Shown here piece by piece: positions 11,821-22,689 of a stretch of DNA of 64,000 nucleotides (its first letter is position 1; each line of letters opens with the position of its first letter). The stretch covers positions 56,062,093 through 56,126,092 of the forward strand of contig NC_080426.1 in assembly GCF_029873635.1 (NCBI RefSeq). The letters are read 5' to 3'. The notes below the pieces were generated by a model. That model was not told the origin of the DNA. It did no database searches and saw only the letters and a list, made by a program, of their open reading frames with translations. A program made the position numbers and the translations under genes. The stretch comes from Malania oleifera (taxonomy: Eukaryota > Streptophyta > Magnoliopsida > Santalales > Ximeniaceae).

Positions 11821-14768
11821 TCAGTGAGTTTTTCTACTATATAGTAGACCAAGCTCTCTTCCAATGGTTATAAATCTATTTTCTGAGAGAGGTTTAGTGA
11901 AGATATCAGCCCATTGATCATTTGTATTGATGAATTCTAGAATGATGTCTTCTTTTTTAACATGATCTCTTAGGAAGTGATGTCTTATGTCAATGTGTTT
12001 GGTTCTTGAGTGTGAAATAGGATTTTTAGATATGTTTATCACACTCGTATTATCACACTTAATTGGTATAGTTGTGTATTTCAAATTGAAAATCTCTTAA
12101 TTGCTATTTCATGTAAAGTGTTTGTGCACAGTAACTCCCGGCTGCTACATATTCAGCTTCAGCAGTTGACAAAGCCACAAAGTTTTGTTTCTTAAAGAAC
12201 CGAGAAACTAAAGATCTTCCTAAGAAGTGGCATGTACCACTTGTACTTTTTCTATCTATTTTACAACCGGCATAGTCCGCATCTAAATAACTAATCATTT
12301 CAAAATTGATGTCCTTAGGGTACCATAGCCCTAAGTCCATAGTGCCTATTAAGCATCTTAGGATTCTTTTAACAACTATTAGGTGTGATTCCTTAGGTAC
12401 TGATTGAAAACGGGCACACATACACACACTAAACATTATGTCGGGTCTACTGGCTATTAGATATAATAAACTTCCAATCATACCTCTATAGTGCTTTGTG
12501 TCTATGGATTTTCCCTTTTCATCTTTGTCTCATTCTTTGCTTGTTCAATTTGAAGCCCAAGAAAATAGTTTAATTCACCCATCATGCTCATTTCAAATTC
12601 TTCTTGCATACACTTTACAAATTCTTTACATAGATGTTCATTTGTAGCACCAAATATTATATCATCTACGTAGATTTGAATTAAAAGTATATCATTTTCC
12701 TTAATTTTAATGAACAAGATACTATCAATTTTTCCTCTTGAAAATCCCTTCTCAATTAGAAATCCACCAAGTCTTTCAAGCCCTAGGGACCTGTTTTAAT
12801 CCATACAAAGCCTTAGTCTAAATACATGGTTAGGATTTTCAATATCTTCAAAACCTGGGGGTTGTTCAACATATACCTCTTCATTAATATACCCATTCAA
12901 GAATACACTTTTGACATCCATTTGGTATAACTTAAATTCTTTGTAGGAAGCATAGGCTAATAGCATTCTTATGGCTTCCATTCTAGCTACATGGGCAAAG
13001 GTTTCATCATAGTCTATCCCTTCTTCTTGGTTATACCCTTTTGCTACAAGTCTAGCTTTGTTTATAATGATTATACCATTCTCATCCTTTTTATTTCTAA
13101 ATACTCATTTAGTTCTTATGATCGAATGATTTTCATGTTTGGGTACTAGTTGCCATACTTTGCTTCTTTCAAATTGGTTTAATTCTTCTTGCATCACAAT
13201 TATCCAAGATTCATCCTTAAGGGTCTCTTCAACATCTTTAGGTTCATTTTGAGATAGAAATGCATAGTGATTGCATAGTTTATTTAGAGAAGATCTAGTA
13301 GTCACACCTCTAGATGGTTCACCTATAATTTGTTCTTGAGGGTGATCTTTCTTATACTTCCATTCTCTTGGTAATTCCGGATTTTCTATAAGTTCATCTT
13401 TTGGGTTTTCTTCATTTTCTTTTTCTTCCTTGACTTCTATCTCATCTTCCTTTTTGAACATATCATCTTTTTTTTCATTTTTTTTTTTTCATTTTTGACT
13501 TCTCTTGAAAAAGGATTAGATTCATCAAAGTCTACGTGAATTGATTCAATTATGGTGAGTGTTCTTTTGTTGTAGATTCTATAGGCCTTACTATTTATGG
13601 AGTATCCTAGAAAAATACCTTCATCTGATTTGGCATCAAATTTTCCTAAGTTGTCTTTTTTATTTAGGACGAAACACTTACATCCAAAGACATGAAAGTA
13701 AGTTATGTTAGGTCTTCTTCCTTTCCACAATTCATAGGGTGTCTTGTTTAGGTTTGATATAATGGAAACCCTATTAATTATATAGCAAGTTGTATTACAG
13801 CTTCGGCCCAAAAATACTTGGGTAGGTTATTTTCATTGAGCATAGTTCTTGCCATTTCTTGGAGGGTTCTATTTTTCTTTTCCACATTTCCATTTTGTTG
13901 TGGGGTTCTAGGTGTTGAAAAGTTGTGATTTATGTCATGTTCATTACAAAATTTTTCAACGTTTTGATTCTTAAATTCTCTTCTTTGGTCACTTTTAAGA
14001 TTTGAGACATTATACCTTTTTCTCATTTTGAAGCTTCTTACATAGAGTGATTAATAAGTTACAAGTTTCCTCTTTGTTAGCTAAGAACAACACCCATGTG
14101 TATCTAGAGTAATCATCAAAAATTATGAAGGCATATTGTTTTCCTTCTAAACTTTGGGTTCCAGTAGGACCGAACAAGTCTAAGTGTATGAGTTCTAAGG
14201 TTCTACTAGTTAATATATGTTTCTTCTTTTTGAAGCTTTTCTTGATTTTTTTTCCTAGTTGACAAGCATCACACGCTTTATCTTTGACAAACTTGGTGTT
14301 AGGCAAGCCTTTAACTAAATTCTTTTTAGAAAGTTTGGATATAAGATCCATGATTGCATGTCCTAGCCTCCTATGCCAAAGCCAACTATTTTTACTCATG
14401 GCCGCTAAGCAAGTTATATCTTGAGAGATCAAGCTATCAAGGTTTATGCAATATACATTGTTCATTCTATGTGCAGTGAATAATGTCTTTTGATCCTTAG
14501 AATCTTGAATTGTGCATTTGTCTTTCTTAAATATTATTTCAAATCCTTTGTTGCTAAGTTGACTAATACTTAATAAATTATACTTTAGACCATCTACTAA
14601 CAAGACATCATCTATAGTAAGTAAAAAATCTTTACCTATTTTACCAATTTTGATGATCTTGCCTTTTGCATTGTCACCGAAGATAACAAATCCTCCATCC
14701 TTTTGAGTGAGAGAAGTGAACTTAGATTTATCTCCCTTCATATGCCTTGAACATCTGCTATCCAAGTA
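11821..14768 (-). pseudogene. Copia pol: protease, integrase, reverse transcriptase, RNase H (broken)
   Basis: Domain order on the minus strand is Ty1/copia. Protease lies near 14765 with DSRCSRHMKG, where the family has DSG, so a glycine next to the catalytic aspartate is changed. The GAG-pre-integrase motif LWHRRLGHA is near 14380. The integrase core ends PQQNGNVEKKNRTL (13850-13900). Reverse transcriptase shows [11 protein letters not shown] (about 12925) and IYVDDIIFG (about 12665). RNase H shows DADYAGCKIDRKSTSG (about 12260) and ADIFTKPLSENRF (about 11890). Reading is broken near 12490, 12720-12795, 12985-13100, 13450, 13790 and 14020, so no full polyprotein can be made. SIRE-like membership is inferred. 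Confidence 0.9.
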
Positions 14769-17726
14769 CCATTTATCCTTGGACGGAGTGGTCCTAAAGT
14801 AAACCTACAAGAAAGGATTTATGTTGTTACTTTTGGAATCCAAACCTTCTTTACTTTCTTTAAATCTTGTCTAGTTTTAGCATTTATCTTCCACTCATTT
14901 TTTAATTTAATGTACTTTTTCTTGAGTGGACAATTAAACATTATGTGGCCTTTATTTTTACACATGTAGCAAGTGGTGTGCTCATAAATATTTGTTGATG
15001 AAGTGCTTGCATAATGTTTAGATTGGTTTACAAAATATCCCATAAACAAGTTTTTTTTTTTTTTTTTTTTTTTTTGCTCCATTAGAACCGATTCCTTCTT
15101 TGTTGTTTGGCATTCTTTGTTGTCCTACCATTTTTTCGAAGTTATCTTTACCTTTGGTAAAATTGTAGATGACCTTTTCTTTCTCTTGAATTTGGTTTTT
15201 AAGATCATTTATTTCTTGCACTCCCATGCTATCTTCATTCACTTGAGACTTAGCTAATTTTTGAGACAAGTTATCTACTTTCTTCTTAAGTTCTTCAATC
15301 TTTAAGTATTTTTCTTTTTCAACAAGTTTTGAGGATTCAAGCTGATTTCTAAGTGTTTCATTTTGTTGTTTCAAGCTTATGTTCCTCTTTGAGACTTTAA
15401 TAAACTTGTTATGTAGAGAGAATAATTCAGATTGAAGTTCTTTGTAAGAGGGCATGCTTTCACACGAATTACTACAAGATTCATCACACGAATCTTCAAA
15501 GAGAGAGTAATAAGAATTTACCTCTTCGTTATGTGCCATGAAGCACATGTTTGCTACTTCTTGATTACTTGACTCACTCTCCGACTCACTCGAACTAGTG
15601 TCATCCCAAGTTGCCTTCATTGCAGGCTTCTTTTCCTTCTTGAATTGTGGGTAGGCCTGGCAAAACGGGCGAGCGGGCTGGGTTTGGGCGGGTCACTAAT
15701 GGGCCGGGTCATAAATGGGTCAGGTCATAAACGGGTCGATATTAAACGGATCACACACATGCCAACCCTAACCCACCCATTTAATAAATGAGTGGGTAAC
15801 GGGTCACCCGTTTAAAAAAATATAATTTTTTTATTTTAAAATTTTTAAAAATTTCATATAAAATGATTTTTTTTTTTAAATACTGCATTTTATTTATTTA
15901 TTTCTAAGTAAAAAGAACATAAAATATTAAAAACAATACATCCCTTTAATGAATCCAATTTTTAAAACATAACACATGAATCAAGACAAAAGAAGATTTC
16001 ATTAAGAGGAAGTTTCAAGACAAAATGTTTTATTCACAAAATATATTCGGTGATTCAGTGAAAGTTCAAATAATACAGTAGCTCAAACAAAGAATGAAGC
16101 ATAAATTCCCATAACATTCTGTCTGTGGAGCGGGGGATGACTGACAGTGGCTGTGGTCTGTGGAGCCTGGAGGAAACCTAGAGACGACGACTCGAGCTAT
16201 CGGCAGGTCTGATGGCTGCAAGTAGCAGTGCACCAGAGGAGAGGATAGGACAGGTTGGGGTCGTCCGGCACATTGCAACGCACTAGATCCAGAGGAGAGG
16301 AGAGGAGAGTTAGGAGTCAAGATTCAGGAAAGGAGAGGATTGAGAATGAGACTTGAGAGAGTGAGAGTTGAGAGGTCAGAGATGAGGAGACTCAGGAGAG
16401 GCTGAGAGCTTGAGACTCGAGAGCCGCGGCGCGGGTTAGAGACTAAGAGCCCTTAGGGTTTTTTTGTGCACTGTTAACTGAGATACTTGAGAGTGAAGCC
16501 TGAAGCCTGAAGGCATGTGTGCTGTGTGCTGTGCCGCGTGCGTGAGTGAGTCGTGACTGAAGGCTAAAGCGGGCGCCTGGAGCCTGGGGCTGGAATTATG
16601 CATTGATCCAAAATAATGGGTCACCCGTCGGGTGACCTGCCCAAACCCGGAGAACCCGTTTATAAACGGGTTAACCCGTGACCCGCCTAAATATTAAACG
16701 GGTTACCTTCTTTAAACCCGAACCCGTTTTAAATGGATGGATCCAGGTGACCTGACGGGTCATGAGCCGTTTTGCCAGGCCTAGTTGTGGGCATTCCGGC
16801 TTGATATGCCCGACCTTTTTACAATGATCGCAAGTGGGAGGATCATTTTTGCTTTTGTATTCCTTTCTATTACTTTCACCTCTTTCAGCTTTTGATCCAT
16901 TGAATTTTATAGCAAATTTCTTGTTTCTTTTCAAGATTTTTCCAAGTCTTTTGGTTATGAGAGCTAAGTCTTCATCTTCTAATTCACGAGATTCATTATC
17001 TTCCTCACTTGAATGTTCTTTCAAGGCTTTTAGAGTTATAGACTTCTTGTTTTTGTTTTCAGTGCTTCTTTCCTTCAATATCATTTCATAGGTTAGAAGA
17101 GATCCTATGAGTTCATCTAAAGAAGTTGTTTTAAGGTTTCTCCCTTTCGTTATGGCTGTGGTTTTTGGTTCCCAAATAGGTGGAAGTGCTCTTAGAATTT
17201 TACGGATCATCTCATGGGTGGAATATATTTTTCATAAGGCACTTAGTGAATTTATGATATGTGTGAACCTAGTATACATGCTTGTCATAGTTTCATCGGA
17301 GTTCATTCTAAAAGCTTCGTATTCACTAGTTGACATATCAATTTTATTGTCCCTAACATCTACCATGCCTTCATAGGTTACTTCTAATTTATCTCAAATC
17401 TCTTTAGCTATTTTACATGCCATTACTCTATTGAATTCATTTGCATCAAGTGCACAATATAAGACATTTATTGCACTTGAGTTAATTTACAACATTTTGT
17501 AATCTGATTCGATTAGTTCTTTATCTTCTTTAGGTACTTCTTTTCCATCTACTATTTTTTTAGGAATCAAATTTCCATTTGTAACAACATTTCATGCCTT
17601 CCAATTCATTGTTTGAAGGTAGATTCTCATTCGTTGCTTCCAAAAAGTGTAATTTAGTTCACAAAAAATGGGTGGCCTAGTTGAGGATTGACCCTCACCA
17701 AAGGGAGTTACTCCTATTTGTGTCAT
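14769..17726 (-). pseudogene. Copia gag, split by a hAT transposon
   Basis: Read from a likely ATG at 17724-17726 (MTQIGVTPFGEGQ), the frame shows the N-terminal gag start typical of long copia gags and the capsid-like region at 16800-17400. A first zinc knuckle, CDHCKKVGHIKPEC, lies near 16820. After the hAT insertion (15652-16783) gag resumes at 15643 with an acidic serine-rich stretch, a long coiled coil (about 15130-15450) and a second knuckle, CYMCKNKGHIMFNC, near 14950. An in-frame stop near 17595, the 1.1 kb insertion and a poly(A)/poly(T) slippage site at about 15050-15075 show that it is dead. Gag would form the virus-like particle that packages element RNA. Confidence 0.85.
15652..16783. 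mobile_element. Non-autonomous hAT-type DNA transposon (1132 bp)
   Basis: The ends are perfect 17-base terminal inverted repeats: TAGGCCTGGCAAAACGG at the left and its exact reverse complement at the right. The flanks are ATTGTGGG (15644-15651) and GTTGTGGG (16784-16791), an 8-base target duplication matching in seven positions, the size expected for hAT elements. Subterminal regions are rich in GGGTCACCCGTTT-type words in both orientations, so the two ends can pair. The centre (about 16080-16610) is GC-rich and different in composition, with no transposase. The short frames 16066-16320 and 16436-16624 are not recognised; captured host sequence is possible but unproven. Confidence 0.92.
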
Positions 17727-17768
17727 TTTGATCTTTATATAGCTACTTGTTAGGTTTTGCTATAACTG

Positions 17769-17781
17769 CGCTTTGATACCA
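17769..17781 (-). other. Copia primer-binding site
   Basis: On the minus strand TGGTATCAAAGCG follows the LTR end by two bases. It matches the 3' end of initiator methionine tRNA (TGGTATCAGAGC) except for one base, the usual copia primer. Confidence 0.85.
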
Positions 17782-17783
17782 AT

Positions 17784-19576
17784 TGAAACCGAAGGTATAG
17801 TCCCAAAAGGGGGGGGGGTGAATTGGGTTATTTAAAAAATTCTTTAGAGTCTTTTTAGGAGTTCTTGATTTTTTACAATCTTTTAAAGACTTCTTAAAAT
17901 TCTTATTGATTAGGTAGTCTACACAAACACTTACTTCAACTATTCAATATGCAACCACAACTTACACAACCAATTCAAACCAAACAAACACCATACAAGT
18001 AATTAATATTAGCTTTGCAATATTCAGTAGCCCTGTATATAAATGTGCAAGTCCTGTAGTTTGCTCTTGAACTGAAAATTAAACTATCATCCAAACTTTT
18101 TTTCAAGATCAGAATTTAAATAGACCTTCAGCTAATAGGTTTTGGGTTGTTAACCAATCAACGTACTCCTTTACGGTTTCCGTAAAATATCGATTAACCA
18201 ACATACTCCCTTTCGGTTTCCGCAAGCCCAAGAACAAATTAGGCGTAGATTTATTTAATTTCCAATGTGCATTATTTTTATAATTGAAAGAATTATAACA
18301 TTCACGCAGTTTATATCTTTCCTGAAATTTAAAAAAGAGTAAGGGAAAGAGAGTAACACCACAGCTTTTACGAGGTTTGGCTTACCCTAGCCTACGTTCT
18401 TGCCTTAGGTCAACTACCTAAGGATTTCACTATACCTTGTTCCTTCCGAGTGGCATAGAAGCCTTTACAATAACCAATCTCTTTTTTAGGAAGAGAAACC
18501 TCTCCAAGCAACAACCTATGCTTGGTCTAACGATCCAACAATACCTTGAACCGTCAAAGATCAAATAGAAAGGAATGGATATCTATGTACAAAAACACTC
18601 TCAAATACAGAGTAAGTTGTACAAGTTAAATCTCAAATCGTACTTCAAAACCAAAATTAAATAGAAAATGTGAAGCTTAAGGTTTAGAAGTAACCAAAGT
18701 TTCTTTCTTATTGATATAAGAATTTTAGATGCAACTCAAAATTAGAACCCCTTTTTAATCCAGCAATTTTGTAGAGTTTTCTCCCAGCAAATGTGTAATC
18801 AAGAATGAGCTTTAGGAGAGTTTTAGCATAGAAATCATTTATTGCTTGAATGTATTCTTCATTTAGCAAGGAAGGTATTTATAGACTTTAACATGAAGCA
18901 TTTAGGTAACTTTTCAAAAAATATTAAATTATAGAATTAATTTTGAAAATCTTCCATTTAGGTAACTTTTAAAAATAAAATTAATTTTGAAAATTTTTCC
19001 GCAAGTTTTAAATTCAAAAATTCTCCGCAGAGTCAGTCGGCTGACTCACTTGACTAGGTCATTGACTCACTCGACTGGGTTACTTTTTGCACTAGTCAGT
19101 CGGTTGGGCAGTCTTCTCTTTTCAAATATTTTCTACTTCTAATTTCTTTAAAATATAGTTTACTTGAAAAACTTAATTATAACTTTTCAAAAACATTTTC
19201 AAGAGTATTTTTTTTAAATGCTAGTCTCTAAGTTTTTGTATATTAAGGAGCTTCACATATCTAAATAGTAATGAGTTGAAGTACTTACAAATATCCTTCT
19301 AAACATGATCTCCTTAATCACTAAGTCTTGCAGCCTTTAGAGATTCAGTCATTACTTCAAGATCTGCTTGGCCTTTAAGCTCTTTATGTATCTTTTATTT
19401 CTTTAATGTTCTAAGAAGCTTTTATTTGATTGACTTTGATCTCCAGCTTACTTCCATGATTAATTGTGAGTGTCCTTTTACTTAGACCTGAATTAAAACC
19501 ACTCAACAACGCATGTTAAAACATCCTTCATTTTGTTATCATCACAACAAGATTGAAAAGCCCAGTTAGGCCAACA
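17784..19576 (-). repeat. 5' LTR of the complete copia (right copy)
   Basis: 1793 bases bounded by TGAAACC and CCAACA. It is homologous to the left copy, including the block near 18370-18540 shared with other LTRs of the window and the AGTCAGTCGGCTGACT palindromes at about 19030-19110. Confidence 0.9.
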
Positions 19577-19589
19577 CAAACCTTCGTAG

Positions 19590-19840
19590 GTTCAGTCGAC
19601 TAAGCTTAAGGCCGGTCTGCCGGTACTTGCGGGTTGGTCTACCGGGGTGTTTTTGACCTAAAGGTCGATCGGCCAAGGGCGGTAAGAAGTCAAATTTGAA
19701 TGGTCGATCGACCGTAGATGATATGTTCTTTTTATGGTCGGTCGGCTAAGGTATAGTCAACAATTTGACTTCTGACCATAAGTGTGGTCGGTCAATTGAG
19801 ACGTTTTAAACGTCAATGGTTTGATCGATCGCGACTATTT
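19590..19840. repeat. Palindrome cluster in the right part of solo LTR B
   Basis: Several GGTCGATCGACC-type sites, for example at about 19664, 19702, 19737 and 19819, again imperfectly self-complementary around TCGA. Confidence 0.7.
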
Positions 19841-20258
19841 GCCCTAAGGTCTGTTTATGGCTTTTGATTCCCTACGGTTAGTCTACAGTTTTGTATGAGC
19901 ATTCAAATCAAATAATGCAAGATGTATGTATTATTACAGACCAAAATATAAAAAACTAAAATGCATATACAAATTAAATTAAATGTCTTCTTTGCTCTTC
20001 AAGTCTTCATGGAACATGTCAGGATGATGTGAGCTTTAAGTCCTTTCTAGCTTCCATCTTTCTCTTCTGTGCATGCATTATGAATTGTAACCCTGTTCAA
20101 AACATTAGGCACACACATTAGACCCAGGTGCTTTATCAGCATCAAAACAGGGATCGGACTCAAAAAGTCAACAAGCATATACCACTATCCAAGCCTATAG
20201 CCATCACAACCTCCTTTGTAATTAAACTTAAAATTTATGGAAGAGTAGTTTGAAATAA

Positions 20259-21705
20259 TTATGTGATTCCCTTTGGAACCCATTCTTCCTTTGGTCCTGA
20301 GGGACTTGCTTTTTTGACTACCCATTCAATTTTTCTATCTTTGAGTCTCGATGGGTTAGAACAAGGTGGTACTTTGACTTCCCAAACTTGTTTGGGTTTC
20401 GCATCTTTCCTTTTAAATGGGCAATCAAATTTTATGTGCCCCTTCTTTCTACACAAGACGTAGGTGGTATAAGCATATGAACCGAAAGAGATACTAGCCA
20501 AATGTTTGGATTCTCTTACAAAGTACCCCATGTATGCGTTATTTCTGTTCTTATTTTCAATTCCATTATAACCTATACCTTCTTTGTCTAAGGTAATCTT
20601 TTGTGAACCTAAAAGCTTTTCAAAATTTTCTTGGCCCCTAGTGAATTTATGGATGATCTTAGCTTGGTCCTCTATTTTCTTTTCTAAGCCCAATATTTTC
20701 AGATCTTTTAGGCTCTTGCAGACAACTTGTAATTTTACAAATTCTTTAGTCATGTTGTTTGCTTTATTTTCAAGATTAGAAATATGAAGATTCCTTATAT
20801 TATTACTCAAAATTTGGGATATTAAGGCTTGCAACTCTTTTTTCAAATTTTCATTCTTGTTTTCTAATCTCATGATTTTCAAATCATTTTCCTTTTCAAT
20901 AAGAAATTTAGATTCTAATTCTTTCAAAGATGCTTTACTCTTGTTTTCTAATTTCGTAATTTCTACTTCCTTTTTAATAATTTCCTTCTCTATGGTAGTA
21001 TAAGATTCTTTTAAATCAACTATTTGTTTTGCTAAAAATTTAATTTTCATTTTTCAAAAACATTTTCCTTTTCGACAATTTTATAACAATCTTATGAGCC
21101 TTTATATACCCCTTTTGTAATTCTTCATAAGATGACAAGATATCACTATCAAATTCATCATAAGACTTACTACTATAATTATTACAATCATAGCATGAAT
21201 CATTATGAAAATCATCATGAGAAGTAGAAGGACAAGCATGTACCTCGTTAATCTCATCATCAATTAGAGCAATAAAACAATGATTTACTTAGTTTTGAAC
21301 ATTTGAGCTGGAGACATCTGGACCGATGGTCACCGTTTCCTTGGTCTCTCTATACATCTTTTCAAGTACCTCCCATATTTCTTTGGCACTCTGACATGCC
21401 ATGATCTCTCTGAAAACGTTAGTATCTAAAGCACAATATAGGACATGCATGGCACTAGAATTAATTTTCAATAAACTCAATTCATGCTCATTCATTTGAT
21501 TATTAAGTTTGAGAACCTCTTTATTACAAATAATTTTCAATGGGATATAGTTTCCTTGCTTAATTACACTCCAAGCCCTCAAATCAATAGTTTGAATAAA
21601 AATAGTCATTCTTTGTTTCTAGGCGGTGTAATCTACACCACAAAACAATGGAGGCCTTGAAAGGGAACGACCTTCACTAAACTAAGATACACCAAACTGA
21701 GCCAT
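20259..21705 (-). pseudogene. Gag relic of the old copia element
   Basis: A likely start codon at 21703-21705 opens MAQFGVS followed by a stop, then more gag-like sequence. The frame at 21289-21609 covers the conserved capsid region (LDTNVFREIMACQSAKEIWEV). An acidic linker with disrupted frame spans about 21051-21288. The frame at 20259-21050 is a long coiled coil ending in a zinc knuckle, CRKKGHIKFDC (about 20430-20460). The phrase DKEGIGYNG shortly before the knuckle parallels NKEGIGSNG in the nested copia gag, so the two elements are related. At least three stops or frameshifts disable it. Confidence 0.8.
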
Positions 21706-21744
21706 TGATCTTTATGTAGCTACTCATTAGGATATGCTACAACT

Positions 21745-21758
21745 TGGTTCTAATACCA
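21745..21758 (-). other. Primer-binding site of the old copia element
   Basis: On the minus strand TGGTATTAGAACC lies two bases from the LTR end, a degraded match to initiator methionine tRNA. It identifies 21761-26110 as the 5' LTR. Confidence 0.75.
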
Positions 21759-22689
21759 ATTGTTGTAATTGGTGTAATCCCAAAAGGGGGGTGAATTGGA
21801 ATTTTAAAAATTTTAGGTCAAGTCTATTCAGATTCTATCTACAACCAGTATAACTCAACCTAGGGTCTTTTCTAAACAATTCCAATTCAATAGATACAAA
21901 GACATTCAGATAAGCTAGGTAGATAAAACAGTTCTAGTATTTCTCAAGCAATCACAAATATGTATCTAAATATTAGTGCAATGAATCTAGTAGATAGTAA
22001 TAAGCAAGCAACCACAAGAATGTGAAGAGAATAAAGGAATAGTAACACACAATATGTTATTGAGGTTCGATAATTGTGCCTACGTCCCCGCCTCTAACTA
22101 ACCAGCCCGAGGATTCCACTAAAGCTCACTTACGAGTGAAGCGACACTGATTACAACCTCCTCTCCTTACTGGGCGAGGAATACCCTAGCTCACATTAAC
22201 AAGGCCGAGCCCAACCTATACAACCTCTCCTTCACAGGATCGAGTACCTAGTTCTCCTAACCGGGTCAGAACCAATCTGATGCATGTTATAGGCCAGTGC
22301 AATCCTCTTACAACCACACGCTAGGAATACAATAGTTAATAACAAATGTGTACAATAAAGGTACTTCTTACACAAGCAGATATGTACAAAAATTCAACCA
22401 ATGCACTCGAGTATGATAAAGATTTATATTCAATAGATAATGATCTTTGAGTTAAAAGAGATTTTATATAAAGAACTCTTCAAAGATCTAATTCACAACT
22501 AATATCTCAACAATATTTATAAAGGAAGCGTAGGAGATATTAGATTTTTGCTTGACAAAAGATGCTTAGCAATAAGCACACGGTAGGCTTTTAAGTCTTG
22601 TAATGAGGATGCAAAAAGACTCACAAGCTAAGAAGTGATTTCCCAACTATATTTACCAATGAATTAAAATGGGAAATACACAAAGCACA

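Larger units (their letters stand above)
6811..19576 (-). mobile_element. Complete but decayed Ty1/copia retrotransposon
   Basis: Two homologous LTRs bound the element: left 6811-10634 and right 17784-19576, both starting TGAAACC and ending GGCCAACA. Each outer flank is CAAAC (6806-6810 and 19577-19581), a perfect target-site duplication. In minus-strand order there is a primer-binding site next to the right LTR, gag, pol (protease, integrase, reverse transcriptase, RNase H), a 1.2 kb non-coding stretch and a polypurine tract next to the left LTR. Subtracting solo LTR D and the hAT insertion leaves about 9.7 kb. The long LTRs, long coiled-coil gag and extended 3' region resemble the SIRE/Maximus group, an assignment from memory of family architecture. 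Multiple frameshifts and stops mean it is not autonomous. Confidence 0.9.
5310..20172 (-). mobile_element. Solo LTR B (copia family), split by a complete copia element
   Basis: The left part (5310-6810) starts TGTTGGAATTGGTG and the right part (19582-20172) ends CAAAAAGTCAAC. Removing the insertion 6811-19576 plus one CAAAC copy joins text that parallels the right LTR of the old copia element (GCCAAAG... followed by ...CTTCGTAGGTTCAGTCG). The joined length is about 2.09 kb, matching solo LTR A and the old right LTR. AAGCA flanks both sides (5305-5309 and 20173-20177) if the terminal A of the family end has been lost. Palindromic GGTCGATCGACC motifs occur on both sides of the insertion. Confidence 0.8.
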
